Shown: positions 34,283 through 44,093, counted from the stretch's first letter. The stretch: 64,000 bases of DNA from Pseudoduganella rivuli (GCF_009674485.1 NZ_WKJJ01000013.1:179829-243828), one strand, 5' to 3'. Notes: generated by a model not told the origin, from the sequence alone. Translations and numbers: made by a program.

Positions 34283-36888
34283 TGAGCACCATGAATACTG
34301 CGTTCCGTAAGGCGCTGCCGGGCACGAAGCTCGATTTCTTCGATGCGCGCGCCGCGGTCGATGCGATCAAGCCGGGCGCCTGGGACGGCCTGCCTTACAC
34401 GTCGCGCGTGCTGGCTGAAAACCTGGTGCGCCGCTGCGATCCCGCGACCTTGAATGCTTCGCTGTCGCAGCTGATCGAGCGCAAGCGCGACCTGGACTTC
34501 CCGTGGTTCCCCGCACGCGTGGTGTGCCACGACATCCTGGGCCAGACCGCGCTGGTCGACCTGGCCGGTTTGCGCGACGCCATCGCGGAGCAGGGCGGCG
34601 ACCCCGCCAAGGTCAACCCCGTGGTGCCGACCCAGCTGGTGGTCGACCACTCGCTGGCCGTGGAGTGCGGCGGTTTCGATCCGGACGCGTTCAACAAGAA
34701 TCGCGCCATCGAGGACCGCCGTAACGAAGACCGCTTCGACTTCATCAACTGGACCAAAAAGGCGTTCCGCAACGTCGACGTGATCCCGCCGGGCAATGGC
34801 ATCCTGCACCAGATCAACCTGGAACGCATGTCGCCGGTGATCCAGGTGAGCGACGGTGTCGCGTATCCGGACACGCTGGTGGGCACGGATTCGCACACGC
34901 CGATGGTCGATGCGCTGGGCGTGATCGCCATCGGCGTCGGTGGCCTGGAGGCGGAAACCGTGATGCTGGGCCGCGCATCGTGGATGCGGCTGCCGGACAT
35001 CGTCGGTGTCGAACTGACGGGCAAGGCGCAGGAAGGCATCACCGCCACCGACATCGTGCTGGCGCTGACGGAATTTTTGCGTAAGGAAAAAGTGGTATCG
35101 GCTTACCTGGAATTCTACGGCGCAGGCGCCGCCAGCCTGACCCTGGGCGACCGCGCGACGATTTCCAACATGGCGCCGGAATTCGGCGCCACCGCCGCGA
35201 TGTTCTACATCGACGAGCAGACCATCAAGTACCTGAAGCTGACGGGCCGCGAAGACGCCACCGTGGCGCTGGTGGAAACCTACGCCAGGGAAACCGGCCT
35301 GTGGGCCGATGCGCTGGCCGGCGCCGAATACGAGCGCGTATTGACGTTCGACCTGTCGACCGTGGTGCGCAACATCGCCGGCCCGTCGAACCCGCACAAG
35401 CGCGTGGCGACCAGCGACCTGGCGAAAGCCGGCATTTCCGGCAAGGTGGAAAACGAGCCGGGCCTGATGCCGGATGGCGCTGTCATCATCGCCGCGATTA
35501 CCAGCTGCACCAACACGAATAACCCGCGCAACATGATTGCCGCCGGCCTGCTGGCGCGCAATGCCAACAAGGCGGGCTTGCTGCGCAAGCCGTGGGTGAA
35601 GTCGTCGCTGGCCCCAGGCTCCAAGGCAGTCACGCTGTACCTGGAGGAAGCGGGCTTGATGCCTGAGCTGGAAAAGCTGGGCTTTGGCGTGGTCGCGTAT
35701 GCGTGCACGTCGTGCAATGGCATGTCCGGCGCGCTGGACCCGGTGATCCAGAAGGAAGTGGTGGAGCGCGACCTGTACGCGACTGCCGTGCTGTCCGGTA
35801 ACCGCAATTTCGACGGCCGTATCCATCCGTACGCGAAGCAGGCTTTCCTGGCTTCGCCGCCGCTGGTGGTGGCGTACGCGATTGCCGGCACGATCCGTTT
35901 CGACATCGAGAAGGACGTGCTGGGGACGGATGCCGATGGCAAGGCCATTACGCTGAAAGACCTGTGGCCGAGCGACGCGGAAATCGATGCGATCGTCGCC
36001 TCGTCCGTGAAGCCGGACCACTTCCGCAAGGTGTATATCCCGATGTTCGACCGCAGCGGCCAGGCGCAGGAACAGGCGGAGCCGCTGTATGACTGGCGCC
36101 CGCAATCGACCTATATCCGCCGTCCGCCGTATTGGGAAGGTGCGCTGGCTGGCGAGCGTGCGTTGAAAGGCATGCGTCCGCTGGCCGTACTGGGCGATAA
36201 CATCACGACCGACCACCTGTCGCCGTCGAACGCGATCATGATGGATTCGGCGGCAGGCGAATACCTGCACAAGATGGGCTTGCCGGAAGAAGACTTCAAC
36301 TCGTACGCCACGCACCGCGGCGACCACTTGACGGCGCAGCGCGCGACGTTCGCCAACCCGACCTTGAAAAACGAGATGGTGCGCGATGCGGATGGCAAAG
36401 TGAAGGCCGGCTCGCTGGCCCGCGTTGAACCGGAAGGCAAAGTCACCCGCATGTGGGAAGCCATCGAAACCTACATGGACCGCAAGCAGCCGCTGATCGT
36501 GATTGCCGGCGCGGATTATGGCCAGGGTTCGTCGCGCGACTGGGCTGCCAAGGGCGTACGCCTGGCGGGCGTGGAAGTGATCGTGGCCGAAGGCTTCGAA
36601 CGCATCCACCGCACCAACCTGGTGGGCATGGGCGTGCTGCCGCTGGAATTCAAGCCGGGTGTCAACCGGTTGACCCTGGGCATTGATGGCACGGAAACGT
36701 TCGACGTCATCGGTGATCGCGCACCGCGCGCCACCTTGACGCTGGTGATCAACCGCAGGAATGGCGAGCGGGTGGAAGTGCCGGTGACGTGCCGCCTGGA
36801 TTCGTCGGAAGACGTGTCGATTTATGAGGCGGGCGGTGTGTTGCAGCGCTTTGCACAGGACTTCCTGGCCAACGCTAAAGCTGCCTGA
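34282..36888 (+). CDS. acnD: Fe/S-dependent 2-methylisocitrate dehydratase AcnD
   Basis: 868 residues of the aconitase family. Cluster ligands lie in ITSCTNTNNPRN and ACTSCNGMSG; DSHTPMVDALGV and the C-terminal swivel domain (GADYGQGSSRDWAAKG) are intact. AcnD dehydrates 2-methylcitrate to the trans-isomer of 2-methylaconitate, which needs PrpF. The presence of prpF next to it, and no prpD, assigns the gene to AcnD rather than to aconitase A. Confidence 0.95.
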   Translation: MSTMNTAFRKALPGTKLDFFDARAAVDAIKPGAWDGLPYTSRVLAENLVRRCDPATLNASLSQLIERKRDLDFPWFPARVVCHDILGQTALVDLAGLRDAIAEQGGDPAKVNPVVPTQLVVDHSLAVECGGFDPDAFNKNRAIEDRRNEDRFDFINWTKKAFRNVDVIPPGNGILHQINLERMSPVIQVSDGVAYPDTLVGTDSHTPMVDALGVIAIGVGGLEAETVMLGRASWMRLPDIVGVELTGKAQEGITATDIVLALTEFLRKEKVVSAYLEFYGAGAASLTLGDRATISNMAPEFGATAAMFYIDEQTIKYLKLTGREDATVALVETYARETGLWADALAGAEYERVLTFDLSTVVRNIAGPSNPHKRVATSDLAKAGISGKVENEPGLMPDGAVIIAAITSCTNTNNPRNMIAAGLLARNANKAGLLRKPWVKSSLAPGSKAVTLYLEEAGLMPELEKLGFGVVAYACTSCNGMSGALDPVIQKEVVERDLYATAVLSGNRNFDGRIHPYAKQAFLASPPLVVAYAIAGTIRFDIEKDVLGTDADGKAITLKDLWPSDAEIDAIVASSVKPDHFRKVYIPMFDRSGQAQEQAEPLYDWRPQSTYIRRPPYWEGALAGERALKGMRPLAVLGDNITTDHLSPSNAIMMDSAAGEYLHKMGLPEEDFNSYATHRGDHLTAQRATFANPTLKNEMVRDADGKVKAGSLARVEPEGKVTRMWEAIETYMDRKQPLIVIAGADYGQGSSRDWAAKGVRLAGVEVIVAEGFERIHRTNLVGMGVLPLEFKPGVNRLTLGIDGTETFDVIGDRAPRATLTLVINRRNGERVEVPVTCRLDSSEDVSIYEAGGVLQRFAQDFLANAKAA

Positions 36889-36905
36889 CCGACAGCGTAC
36901 GCTCA

Positions 36906-36941
36906 CGTAGGGCGGCTTGGCTGGCGCCAAACCGCCCTACG
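36906..36941. repeat. REP-like palindrome after acnD
   Basis: Arms CGTAGGGCGGCTTGG (36,906-36,920) and CCAAACCGCCCTACG (36,927-36,941), 14 of 15 pairs, loop six bases. A related element occurs at 48,457-48,488. It lies inside the operon between acnD and prpF, where it could stabilise the upstream mRNA. Confidence 0.7.
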
Positions 36942-36963
36942 GATTTAATTGAACGGATGAATA

Positions 36964-38151
36964 ATGGCTCAACCACAAATCAAAATCCCCGCCACCTACA
37001 TGCGTGGCGGCACCAGCAAGGGTGTGTTCTTCCGCCTGCAAGACTTGCCGCCAGCCGCGCAAGTGCCGGGCGCGGCGCGCGACGCCTTGCTGCTGCGCGT
37101 GATCGGCAGCCCGGACCCGTACGGCAAGCAGATCGACGGCATGGGCGGCGCCACGTCGTCGACCAGCAAGGCCGTGATCCTGTCGAAAAGCACGCGTGAC
37201 GGACATGACGTCGATTACCTGTTCGGCCAGGTGTCGATCGACAAGCCGTTCGTGGACTGGAGCGGCAATTGCGGCAACCTGTCGGCTGCAGTGGGCGCGT
37301 TTGCCATCAGCGGCGGCCTGGTCGATGCGGCGCGCGTGCCGGCCAACGGCGTGGCCGTGGTGCGCATCTGGCAAGCCAATATCGGCAAGACCATCATTGC
37401 GCACGTGCCGATGACCGATGGCGCCGTGCAGGAAACGGGTGGTTTTGAGCTCGATGGCGTGACGTTCCCTGCAGCCGAAGTGCAATTGGAATTCATGGAT
37501 CCTGCGGCGGAAGAAGAGGGCGGCGGTGGTTCCATGTTCCCGACCGGGAACCTGGTCGACGACCTGGAAGTGCCTGGCGTCGGCACGCTGAAAGCCACGA
37601 TGATCAATGCCGGTATTCCCACGATTTTCGTCAACGCGGACGCCATCGGCTACACGGGCACGGAATTGCAGGAGGCCATCAATGGCGACGCGAAAGCGCT
37701 GGCCATGTTTGAAACCATCCGCGCGCATGGCGCCGTGCGCATGGGCCTGATTTCGAACGTGGACGAAGCGGCCCAACGCCAGCACACGCCGAAAGTCGCG
37801 TTTGTCGCACCGCCGCAAGCGTACGCGTCGTCCAGCGACAAGCAGGTCGGCACGGGCGACGTGGATTTGCTGGTGCGCGCACTGTCGATGGGCAAGCTGC
37901 ACCACGCGATGATGGGCACGGCCGCCGTGGCGATCGGCACGGCGGCGGCGATTCCCGGCACCCTGGTGAACCTGGCCGCCGGCGGCGGCCAGCGCGAAGC
38001 CGTGCGTTTCGGCCATCCATCGGGCACGTTGCGGGTTGGTGCGCAGGCGCAGCAGGAAGGTGGCGAGTGGACGGTGAAAAAGGCCATCATGAGCCGCAGC
38101 GCGCGGGTGCTGATGGAAGGCTGGGTGCGTGTTCCGGGTGATGTCATTTAA
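36964..38151 (+). CDS. prpF: 2-methylaconitate cis-trans isomerase PrpF
   Basis: 395 residues. Starts MAQPQIKIPATYMRGGTSKG, the strongly conserved PrpF N-terminus; later GGATSSTSKAVIL and DWSGNCGNLSAAVGAFAI, containing the family Cys. Works with AcnD to supply PrpB's substrate precursor. Last gene of the prp operon; a hairpin follows at 38,201-38,235. Confidence 0.96.
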   Translation: MAQPQIKIPATYMRGGTSKGVFFRLQDLPPAAQVPGAARDALLLRVIGSPDPYGKQIDGMGGATSSTSKAVILSKSTRDGHDVDYLFGQVSIDKPFVDWSGNCGNLSAAVGAFAISGGLVDAARVPANGVAVVRIWQANIGKTIIAHVPMTDGAVQETGGFELDGVTFPAAEVQLEFMDPAAEEEGGGGSMFPTGNLVDDLEVPGVGTLKATMINAGIPTIFVNADAIGYTGTELQEAINGDAKALAMFETIRAHGAVRMGLISNVDEAAQRQHTPKVAFVAPPQAYASSSDKQVGTGDVDLLVRALSMGKLHHAMMGTAAVAIGTAAAIPGTLVNLAAGGGQREAVRFGHPSGTLRVGAQAQQEGGEWTVKKAIMSRSARVLMEGWVRVPGDVI

Positions 38152-38200
38152 ACCACAAACGTGGTGGCGACGTAGCGTGACATTCTCACACGTGTTGTAA

Positions 38201-38235
38201 GAAAGCCCGGTCCGGCCCTTGCGGAACCGGGCTTT
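38201..38235 (+). terminator. probable terminator of the prp operon
   Basis: GAAAGCCCGGT (38,201-38,211) pairs with ACCGGGCTTTC (38,225-38,235) with additional inner pairs. The following T-run is weak, so efficiency is uncertain. Confidence 0.6.
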
Positions 38236-38358
38236 CTGCCGTTTAGAGGGGGCAGTCGGAACCCTGCGGTGGCATAAGCCCGGGTTTGTGGTTATGATCT
38301 GGCAACGACGCTGCCTGATCCTGATGGGTGGCGTTTTTTACAAGGCGCCCAGGTGTTA

Positions 38359-41300
38359 ATGAACGCTGTTCCCCCCCATCCTGAATCCGTGGCCTTCGCC
38401 CTGCAACTGGCGGGGTTGCCCGCCTGTGCGTGCGATGCGGAAGGCAGGATCGTGGCGGCCAGCGAAGAACTGGATGCGCTGCTGGCGCAACCGCAGGCCG
38501 GCCGCATGCTGGCGGACTTGTGGGCGCGCCACGTGCAGGCCGATAGCCAGGCCCAATTGACGCAGGCGCTGGCGCTGGGAGCGCCGCGCCAGTGGGAAAG
38601 CTGCCTCGCCCGTAGCGACGGCCAGTATGTGGCGGTGCAAGCCCGCCTGAAGCCGCTGCCGGCGGGCGTACTGCCTGGCGGCGCGATGCTGGTGTTCCAC
38701 GATATCGGCGTATTCCAGCGCGACCAGCGCGCGCTGCGCAAGGCATTGCTGGAACAGCAGGCGATCCTGGAAAACGCGGCGGTCGGCATTATTTTTGGCA
38801 AGGCCGGCGCTATCCTCGAGTGCAATATCCGCGCGGCGGAAATGTTCGGCTATGCGCGCCATGAGCTGGAAGGGGAGAACGGCAATATCCTGTACCCCAG
38901 CGAAGAAGCGCGCATCGAGCTGATCGAGGCATCGCGCCCGCTGATGGAGCAGGGCGTTTCCTTCCGCACGGAGACCCAGTTGCGCCGCAACGGCGGTGAA
39001 TTGTTCTGGGCCCGCGTCTACGGCCGCGCACTCGACCCGTCCGACATGACGGAAGGGACGGTGTGGATCATTGAAGACATCACCGAGCAGAAGGAAGCGG
39101 AAGAATCGATGCAGCAACTGGTGCTGGAACAGCGCGCCATCCTCGACAATGCATCGGTCGGCATCCTGTTCACCAAGCAGCGCTGCATGCTGACCTGCAA
39201 TCCGCGTTTTGCCGACATGTTCGGCTATACCCGTGAAGAGATGTACGGACGCCCGGCGGTGGAACTGTTCGTGTCGCCGGAGGTGTATGTCAAGTTCGGC
39301 GCGGAAGCGGGGCCGGTGCTTGGGGCAGGTTTGCCGTTCGAGAAGAAGGAAATGCAATTCCGGCACAAGGACGGCTCGCTGATCTGGTGCCGCGTGCGGG
39401 CGCAGGCCGTCAGCCAGGTGAAGGATGGCGGCACCATCTGGATCATGGAAGACATCACGAAGTCGCGCCAGACGCAGATGGAAGTCGAAGCCATCATGAC
39501 CAATGCGTCGATTTCCATCCTGTTTACCAAGAACCGCATCATCACCCGCTACAACCGGGGCTTTGCCGACATGTTCCGCTACGACGGCGACGAGGGCCTG
39601 GGCATGCCGGGACATTCGTTGTACCCGTCGATGGAAGCGTATGAAGAGCTGGGCGCCGCCGCCGGGCCACTGCTGGCGCACGGCAAACCGTTCCAGACCG
39701 AAGTGGAAATGCGGCGCAAGGACGACACCACGTTCTGGGCCCAGCTGATCGCTTATGTGGTCAATCCGGACGACCCCAGCCAGGGCACGATCTGGATCGT
39801 GGAAGACCGCACGGAACACAAGCTGGCGGAAGAATCGCTGCGCAATGCGCTGCTGGAAAACGAAGCCATTCTCGATTCCGCCGTGCTGGGGATTTCCGTC
39901 TGCGAAAACGGCTACAACCTGCGCTGCAACCGCAAGATGGAAGAGCTGTTCGGCTATGGGCCGGGCGACATGGCCAACCTCAGCGTGCAGGCTTTCTATG
40001 CCGACCTGTCGTCGTGGGATGCGGCGCGCCAGGAAACCGCGCGCGACTTCGAGGCGGGCCGCGTCAACAAGTCCGAGCACCTGCTGGTGCGCAAGGATGG
40101 CAGCCGCTTCTGGGCGCGCCTGTCGGGCCGCCCGTTTGATTTGTCGCAGCCGAAAGGGCGCTCGGTCTGGCTGGTCGATGACATCACGGAACGGCGCGAG
40201 GCCGACGAAGCTTTGATCCGGGCGCGCGACGAACTGGAAGTGCGGGTGCTGGAACGCACGGCGGAACTGGCGGGCGCCAACGCGCTGCTGCAGGGGGAAA
40301 TCGTGGAGCGGCGCCAGGCCGAGGCGCGCGTGCACCACATGGCGTACCACGACAGCCTGACGGGCTTGCCGAACCGCGCGCTGCTGGCCGACCGCCTGGA
40401 CCGCGCCATGCTGGCCGCCCAGCGCTCGGACCGCCGCCTGGCCGTCATGTTCCTGGACCTGGACCGCTTTAAAACCATCAACGATTCGCTGGGCCATTTG
40501 ACGGGCGACCAGTTGCTGAAGGAAGTGGCGAGCCGCCTGTGCCGCGCGGTGCGCGCCAGCGACACCGTGGCGCGCCTGGGGGGCGATGAATTCGTCGTGC
40601 TGGTGCCGGGCATCCGCTCCACCGATGAAGCGGCGCGGGTGGCCGAAAAAATCATTGAATCGCTGGCCGCGCCCTTCCCGCTGGAAGGGCGCCTGCTCCA
40701 CATTACGCCATCGATCGGCATCTGCATTTATCCGGACGATGGCACGGACGTGGAAACCCTGATGCGCCACGCGGATGGCGCCATGTACCACGCGAAAGCG
40801 TCAGGGCGCAACAACTACCAGTTCTTCACGCAAAAGATGAACCTGGCGGCGGCCCAGCATTTCGAACTGGAGAGCAGTTTGCGCAGCGCGCTGGCGCTGG
40901 GCCAGTTCGAACTGCATTTCCAGCCGATTATCGATATCGCCACGCGCCGCGTGCACACGATGGAGGTGCTGCTGCGCTGGCGGCGCCCGGCCCAGGGCCT
41001 GGTGATGCCGGACAGCTTCATTCCCCTCATCGAGGAAAACGGCTTGATTGTGCCGATCGGCGAATGGGTGATGCGGCGCGCGTGCGAACAAAGCATGGAA
41101 TGGCAGCGCATGGGGCTGGAGCCGGTGCCGCTGGCGGTGAACCTGTCGCCGCGCCAGTTCATGCACCGCGGGCTGGTGGATTCGATCCGCCGCATCCTCG
41201 ATGAAACGGGCATCGATCCGTCGATGATCGAATTCGAAATCACGGAAACCGCGCTGATGCAGCACGGCGAGCACACGATGGAAATCCTGGGGCAGATCAA

Positions 41301-41631
41301 CGCGATGGGGATCCGGCTGTCGATCGACGATTTCGGCACCGGCTATTCCAGCCTGGCTTACCTGAAGCGGTTCCCCGTCAAGAAAATCAAGATCGACCGG
41401 GCCTTCATCAAGGACCTGGAAGAGAGCGCGGAAGACCGCGCCATCGTGGCCGCCATCATTGCACTGTCGGACAGCCTGCAATTATCCGTGGTGGCCGAAG
41501 GGGTGGAAACGGAAGGGCAGTTTGCGCTGTTGCAGGGGCAGGGGTGCCAGTATGCGCAGGGCTACCTGTTTTCGCAGCCCGTACCGCGCCAGAACGCGGT
41601 ACACCTGCTGGAACGGCGGGCCGCCGCTTAA
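38359..41631 (+). CDS. multi-PAS GGDEF-EAL cyclic-di-GMP protein
   Basis: 1090 residues from the ATG at 38,359 (GTG 38,353 is an alternative). No membrane segment. About five PAS domains in tandem, three of them near-copies that begin with ILENAAVGIIF, ILDNASVGILF and IMTNASISILF; a short coiled coil (about 620-655); a GGDEF domain with GGDEF at 741-745 intact; and an EAL domain whose signature is Glu869-Val-Leu (EVL) with DDFGTGYSSLAYLKRF intact. It could both make and break c-di-GMP; which activity dominates cannot be told. Signals are unknown. It overlaps the convergent xth gene by four bases. Confidence 0.92.
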   Translation: MNAVPPHPESVAFALQLAGLPACACDAEGRIVAASEELDALLAQPQAGRMLADLWARHVQADSQAQLTQALALGAPRQWESCLARSDGQYVAVQARLKPLPAGVLPGGAMLVFHDIGVFQRDQRALRKALLEQQAILENAAVGIIFGKAGAILECNIRAAEMFGYARHELEGENGNILYPSEEARIELIEASRPLMEQGVSFRTETQLRRNGGELFWARVYGRALDPSDMTEGTVWIIEDITEQKEAEESMQQLVLEQRAILDNASVGILFTKQRCMLTCNPRFADMFGYTREEMYGRPAVELFVSPEVYVKFGAEAGPVLGAGLPFEKKEMQFRHKDGSLIWCRVRAQAVSQVKDGGTIWIMEDITKSRQTQMEVEAIMTNASISILFTKNRIITRYNRGFADMFRYDGDEGLGMPGHSLYPSMEAYEELGAAAGPLLAHGKPFQTEVEMRRKDDTTFWAQLIAYVVNPDDPSQGTIWIVEDRTEHKLAEESLRNALLENEAILDSAVLGISVCENGYNLRCNRKMEELFGYGPGDMANLSVQAFYADLSSWDAARQETARDFEAGRVNKSEHLLVRKDGSRFWARLSGRPFDLSQPKGRSVWLVDDITERREADEALIRARDELEVRVLERTAELAGANALLQGEIVERRQAEARVHHMAYHDSLTGLPNRALLADRLDRAMLAAQRSDRRLAVMFLDLDRFKTINDSLGHLTGDQLLKEVASRLCRAVRASDTVARLGGDEFVVLVPGIRSTDEAARVAEKIIESLAAPFPLEGRLLHITPSIGICIYPDDGTDVETLMRHADGAMYHAKASGRNNYQFFTQKMNLAAAQHFELESSLRSALALGQFELHFQPIIDIATRRVHTMEVLLRWRRPAQGLVMPDSFIPLIEENGLIVPIGEWVMRRACEQSMEWQRMGLEPVPLAVNLSPRQFMHRGLVDSIRRILDETGIDPSMIEFEITETALMQHGEHTMEILGQINAMGIRLSIDDFGTGYSSLAYLKRFPVKKIKIDRAFIKDLEESAEDRAIVAAIIALSDSLQLSVVAEGVETEGQFALLQGQGCQYAQGYLFSQPVPRQNAVHLLERRAAA

Positions 41632-42395
41632 TCGCCCAGGGTGGCCACCACCGGCGCGTGGTCGGACGGCTGTTCCCACTTGCGCGGCGCCCGGTCCACC
41701 ACGCACGACACGCAGCGCTTGGCCAGTGGCGCCGACAGCAGGATATGGTCGATGCGCAAGCCCTTGTTCTTCTGGAAGCCCAGCATGCGGTAATCCCACC
41801 AGCTGAACGTCTTGTCGGCCTGCTCGAACAGGCGGAACGAATCGCACAGGCCCAGGCTGAACAGCGCTTGCAGCGCGGTGCGCTCCGGTACCGAGCACAG
41901 CACCTGGTCGGCCCAGGCGGCCGGGTCGTGCACGTCGCGGTCGTCCGGCGCGATGTTGTAGTCGCCCAGCACTGCCAGGTTCGGATGGATCGCCGCTTCC
42001 GCTTCCAGCCAGTCGCGGAACGATTTCAGCCAGCCCAGCTTGTATTCATACTTATCGGTGCCGACCGCCTGGCCATTCGGCACGTAGGCGCATACGATGC
42101 GCATGCCGGCAATGGTGGCGGCCAGGATGCGCTGTTGCACGTCTTCGTAATGGGGATTGTTGACCACCACGTCTTCGATCGCGTGTTTCGACAGGATGGC
42201 GACGCCGTTATAGGTTTTCTGGCCGGAAAACACGACGTGGTAGCCGGCTTCCTGGATCGCGGCCAGGGGAAACTTGTCATCGGTTAGCTTGGTTTCCTGG
42301 ATGCACAGAACGTCGACCGGGTTTTCTTGCAGCCATTTCAGGACATGGGGCAGGCGAACGTTAAGGGAATTCACATTCCAGGTGGCTAATTTCAT
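41628..42395 (-). CDS. xthA: exodeoxyribonuclease III
   Basis: 255 residues of the endonuclease/exonuclease/phosphatase fold. Motifs: ATWNVNSLNVRLPHV, CIQETKL with the metal-binding Glu, LGDYNIAP, GLRIDHILLS and SDHAPVVA with the catalytic His. Acts in base excision repair as AP endonuclease and 3' exonuclease. Its 3' end overlaps the GGDEF-EAL gene convergently by four bases. Confidence 0.95.
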   Translation of the reverse strand: MKLATWNVNSLNVRLPHVLKWLQENPVDVLCIQETKLTDDKFPLAAIQEAGYHVVFSGQKTYNGVAILSKHAIEDVVVNNPHYEDVQQRILAATIAGMRIVCAYVPNGQAVGTDKYEYKLGWLKSFRDWLEAEAAIHPNLAVLGDYNIAPDDRDVHDPAAWADQVLCSVPERTALQALFSLGLCDSFRLFEQADKTFSWWDYRMLGFQKNKGLRIDHILLSAPLAKRCVSCVVDRAPRKWEQPSDHAPVVATLGD

Positions 42396-42734
42396 CGGGG
42401 AATCCTATCGTGTTGGCAAGTTTTTCTCTGGGACGGCATTATACGTGCTGGACAAACAGCCCGTCTGTGCGTCTCAAGCGACGAAACGTGTTGCAAAATG
42501 TAACAAGAATAAAAAAAATTGCCGTTAATGCTTCATAGTTATCAAATTGGTACTAAGATTCCATAAACGGATGCCGAAAAGGGAAATATACTGATAGTTG
42601 TCTGGGTAGGAACTCGATTTTTCCTTGAGTAACATTTTTGAGACATTTGTGTTGTGGTGCGTCAAGAAATGGTACTATTGGGAAATAGTTGTTAAACAGT
42701 GAATTCATGCGTGAAGCATTGGTAAAGGACTAAA
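42396..42734. other. 339-base intergenic region, AT-rich
   Basis: Divergent spacer between xthA and the gene at 42,735. Clearly richer in A and T than the neighbours, with several A or T runs (about 42,505-42,525 and 42,610-42,640). I see no coding sequence or RNA gene; AAAGGA at 42,725-42,730 is the ribosome site of the following gene. Promoters for both sides should lie here but none matches the consensus well. Confidence 0.5.
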
Positions 42735-43148
42735 ATGCGATCTGCATTCGAAGCATGGGCGCAGCGTGACGGACACATCGTCCGCCGCCGCGAAGACAAA
42801 CCGGAAGAATATCTGGTCTTTGAAACGCAACGCCGCTGGGTAATCTGGCAAGCGGCGCTGGAGCATGGCAAGGCGCCTGCGGGACGCAAGACAGCTGCGA
42901 AAGATGTAGCTGAAAAGCCCGCAGTGGCACGCGCCGGCGGACAGCGTCCTCCTGTGATTGAACAGGACCAGGCTGCCGTGCGTAACCAGGTACTCAATGA
43001 AGTCCTGGCCGCGTTTATGAGCCTGGACGGGGAGTCCGGCATGGAAGACATCCGCAAGGTGATTCAAAACCTGCGGTCGGGTTCCGAGCCGCAGCCGGCA
43101 GCTAGCGCCTCCATGCGTAAAACCGACAGCAAGGCGGCCGAGCGCTGA
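42735..43148 (+). CDS. uncharacterised protein of the creA cluster
   Basis: 137 residues, soluble, no signal peptide. The N-terminal 45 residues (FEAWAQRDGHIVRRREDKPEEYLV followed by a Trp-rich WVIWQAALEHG) look like a compact small domain. The middle is an Ala/Lys linker and the C-terminal part (about 75-115) is helical (NEVLAAFMSLDGESGMEDIRKVI). AAAGGAC lies just before the ATG. Its stop shares one base with the creA start. I do not recognise the family. Confidence 0.7.
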   Translation: MRSAFEAWAQRDGHIVRRREDKPEEYLVFETQRRWVIWQAALEHGKAPAGRKTAAKDVAEKPAVARAGGQRPPVIEQDQAAVRNQVLNEVLAAFMSLDGESGMEDIRKVIQNLRSGSEPQPAASASMRKTDSKAAER

Positions 43149-43636
43149 TGCGCTCGCGTATGCGCCTTTGGCAACCAGCCGCCGCGGCGCTGCTGTGGGG
43201 GCTTGCCGCCGCCGTTCCGGCCGAAACCATTGGTTCGGTGGATACGGCTTTCAAATTGATCGGCCCCGATCACAAGATCGTGGTCGACGTCTTTGACGAC
43301 CCGCGCGTCGCGGGCGTCAGCTGCTATCTCTCCCGTGCGAAAACCGGTGGCATCAAAGGCGCCATCGGGCTGGCCGAGGACAAGGCCGATGCTTCCGTCG
43401 CGTGCCGCCAGGTGGGCGAACTCAAGTTCAGCGCGCCGCTGCCGTTGCAGGAGGAAGTATTCACCGAGCGCGCGTCCGTCTTTTTCAAGCATGTACGGGT
43501 GGTGCGCATGGTGGATGTGAAGCGCAACGCGCTGGTCTACCTCGTGTATTCGGACCGCCTGGTCGATGGCAGCCCGAAAAACAGCGTGACCGCCGTGCCT
43601 GTGCCGGCCAGCCTGCCGGTGCCCGTCCGCCGCTGA
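43148..43636 (+). CDS. creA: CreA family protein
   Basis: 162 residues with a signal peptide (cleavage near VPA-ET). The body matches the CreA family: IGSVDTAFKLIGPDHKIVVDVFDDP, VAGVSCYLSRAKTGGIKGAIGLAED, RVVRMVDVKRNALVYLVYSDRLVDGSPKNS. CreA proteins are small periplasmic proteins whose function is not established. Coupled to the gene before it and eight bases from the lipoprotein gene after it. One of the most widely conserved genes here with no known role. Confidence 0.92.
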   Translation: MRSRMRLWQPAAAALLWGLAAAVPAETIGSVDTAFKLIGPDHKIVVDVFDDPRVAGVSCYLSRAKTGGIKGAIGLAEDKADASVACRQVGELKFSAPLPLQEEVFTERASVFFKHVRVVRMVDVKRNALVYLVYSDRLVDGSPKNSVTAVPVPASLPVPVRR

Positions 43637-43643
43637 GGCCATC

Positions 43644-44090
43644 ATGTCACGCTTGTTATCGTGGGCCGTCTGGGGCCCATTGGCCGCATCGGCTTTGCTT
43701 GCCGGGTGCGGCACCCTGACCCAGTCTTCCAACCAAACCCTGCTGGTACAGGCGGTGCTCGACTACAAGCCGGTCGATGGCGTCGGCTGCGTGCTGTCGA
43801 ATGCGGCCGGGCGCTGGTTTGTCATGACGCCGGCCAAAGTCACCGTGAAGAAGGCGGCGGGGCCGCTGCGCGTCGATTGCCGCAAGGATGGCGCCGCATC
43901 GGATGAACTGGTCGGTGCGCGTCAGGACCGCACGCTGTGGGGCAATTACGTGTTCACGGCAGGGCTGGGGAACAAGCTGGACCGTGAAACGGGGCGGGGC
44001 TTTGATTATCCCGCGACCCTGACCGTGGTGCTGCGGCAGGATGCGCCGGATCCCCGTTATGCGCCGCCCGAAGGGCGCGTAGTGTACTGA
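43644..44090 (+). CDS. lipoprotein of unknown function, PEGA-like
   Basis: 148 residues. Lipobox LLAGC at about 18-22, so outer or inner membrane lipoprotein. The mature domain has the layout of a PEGA-like beta domain: VDGVGCVLSNAAGRWFVMTPAKVTVKK, then DCRKDGAASDE, and a conserved-looking NYVFTAGLGNKLDRETGRGF. Two cysteines in the mature part could form a disulfide. Follows creA by seven bases, with the same direction, and ends at a bidirectional terminator, so it is the last gene of a three-gene unit. Confidence 0.75.
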   Translation: MSRLLSWAVWGPLAASALLAGCGTLTQSSNQTLLVQAVLDYKPVDGVGCVLSNAAGRWFVMTPAKVTVKKAAGPLRVDCRKDGAASDELVGARQDRTLWGNYVFTAGLGNKLDRETGRGFDYPATLTVVLRQDAPDPRYAPPEGRVVY

Positions 44091-44093
44091 CGA

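Noticed and set aside
32192..36930. Two long minus-strand open frames (687 and 899 codons) across the prp genes
   Set aside because: Antisense to prpB, prpC and acnD, which are clear; composition is that of reverse-complement GC-rich coding DNA.
38356..40791. 811-codon minus-strand open frame opposite the GGDEF-EAL gene
   Set aside because: The plus strand has PAS, GGDEF and EAL domains; the antisense frame is a shadow.
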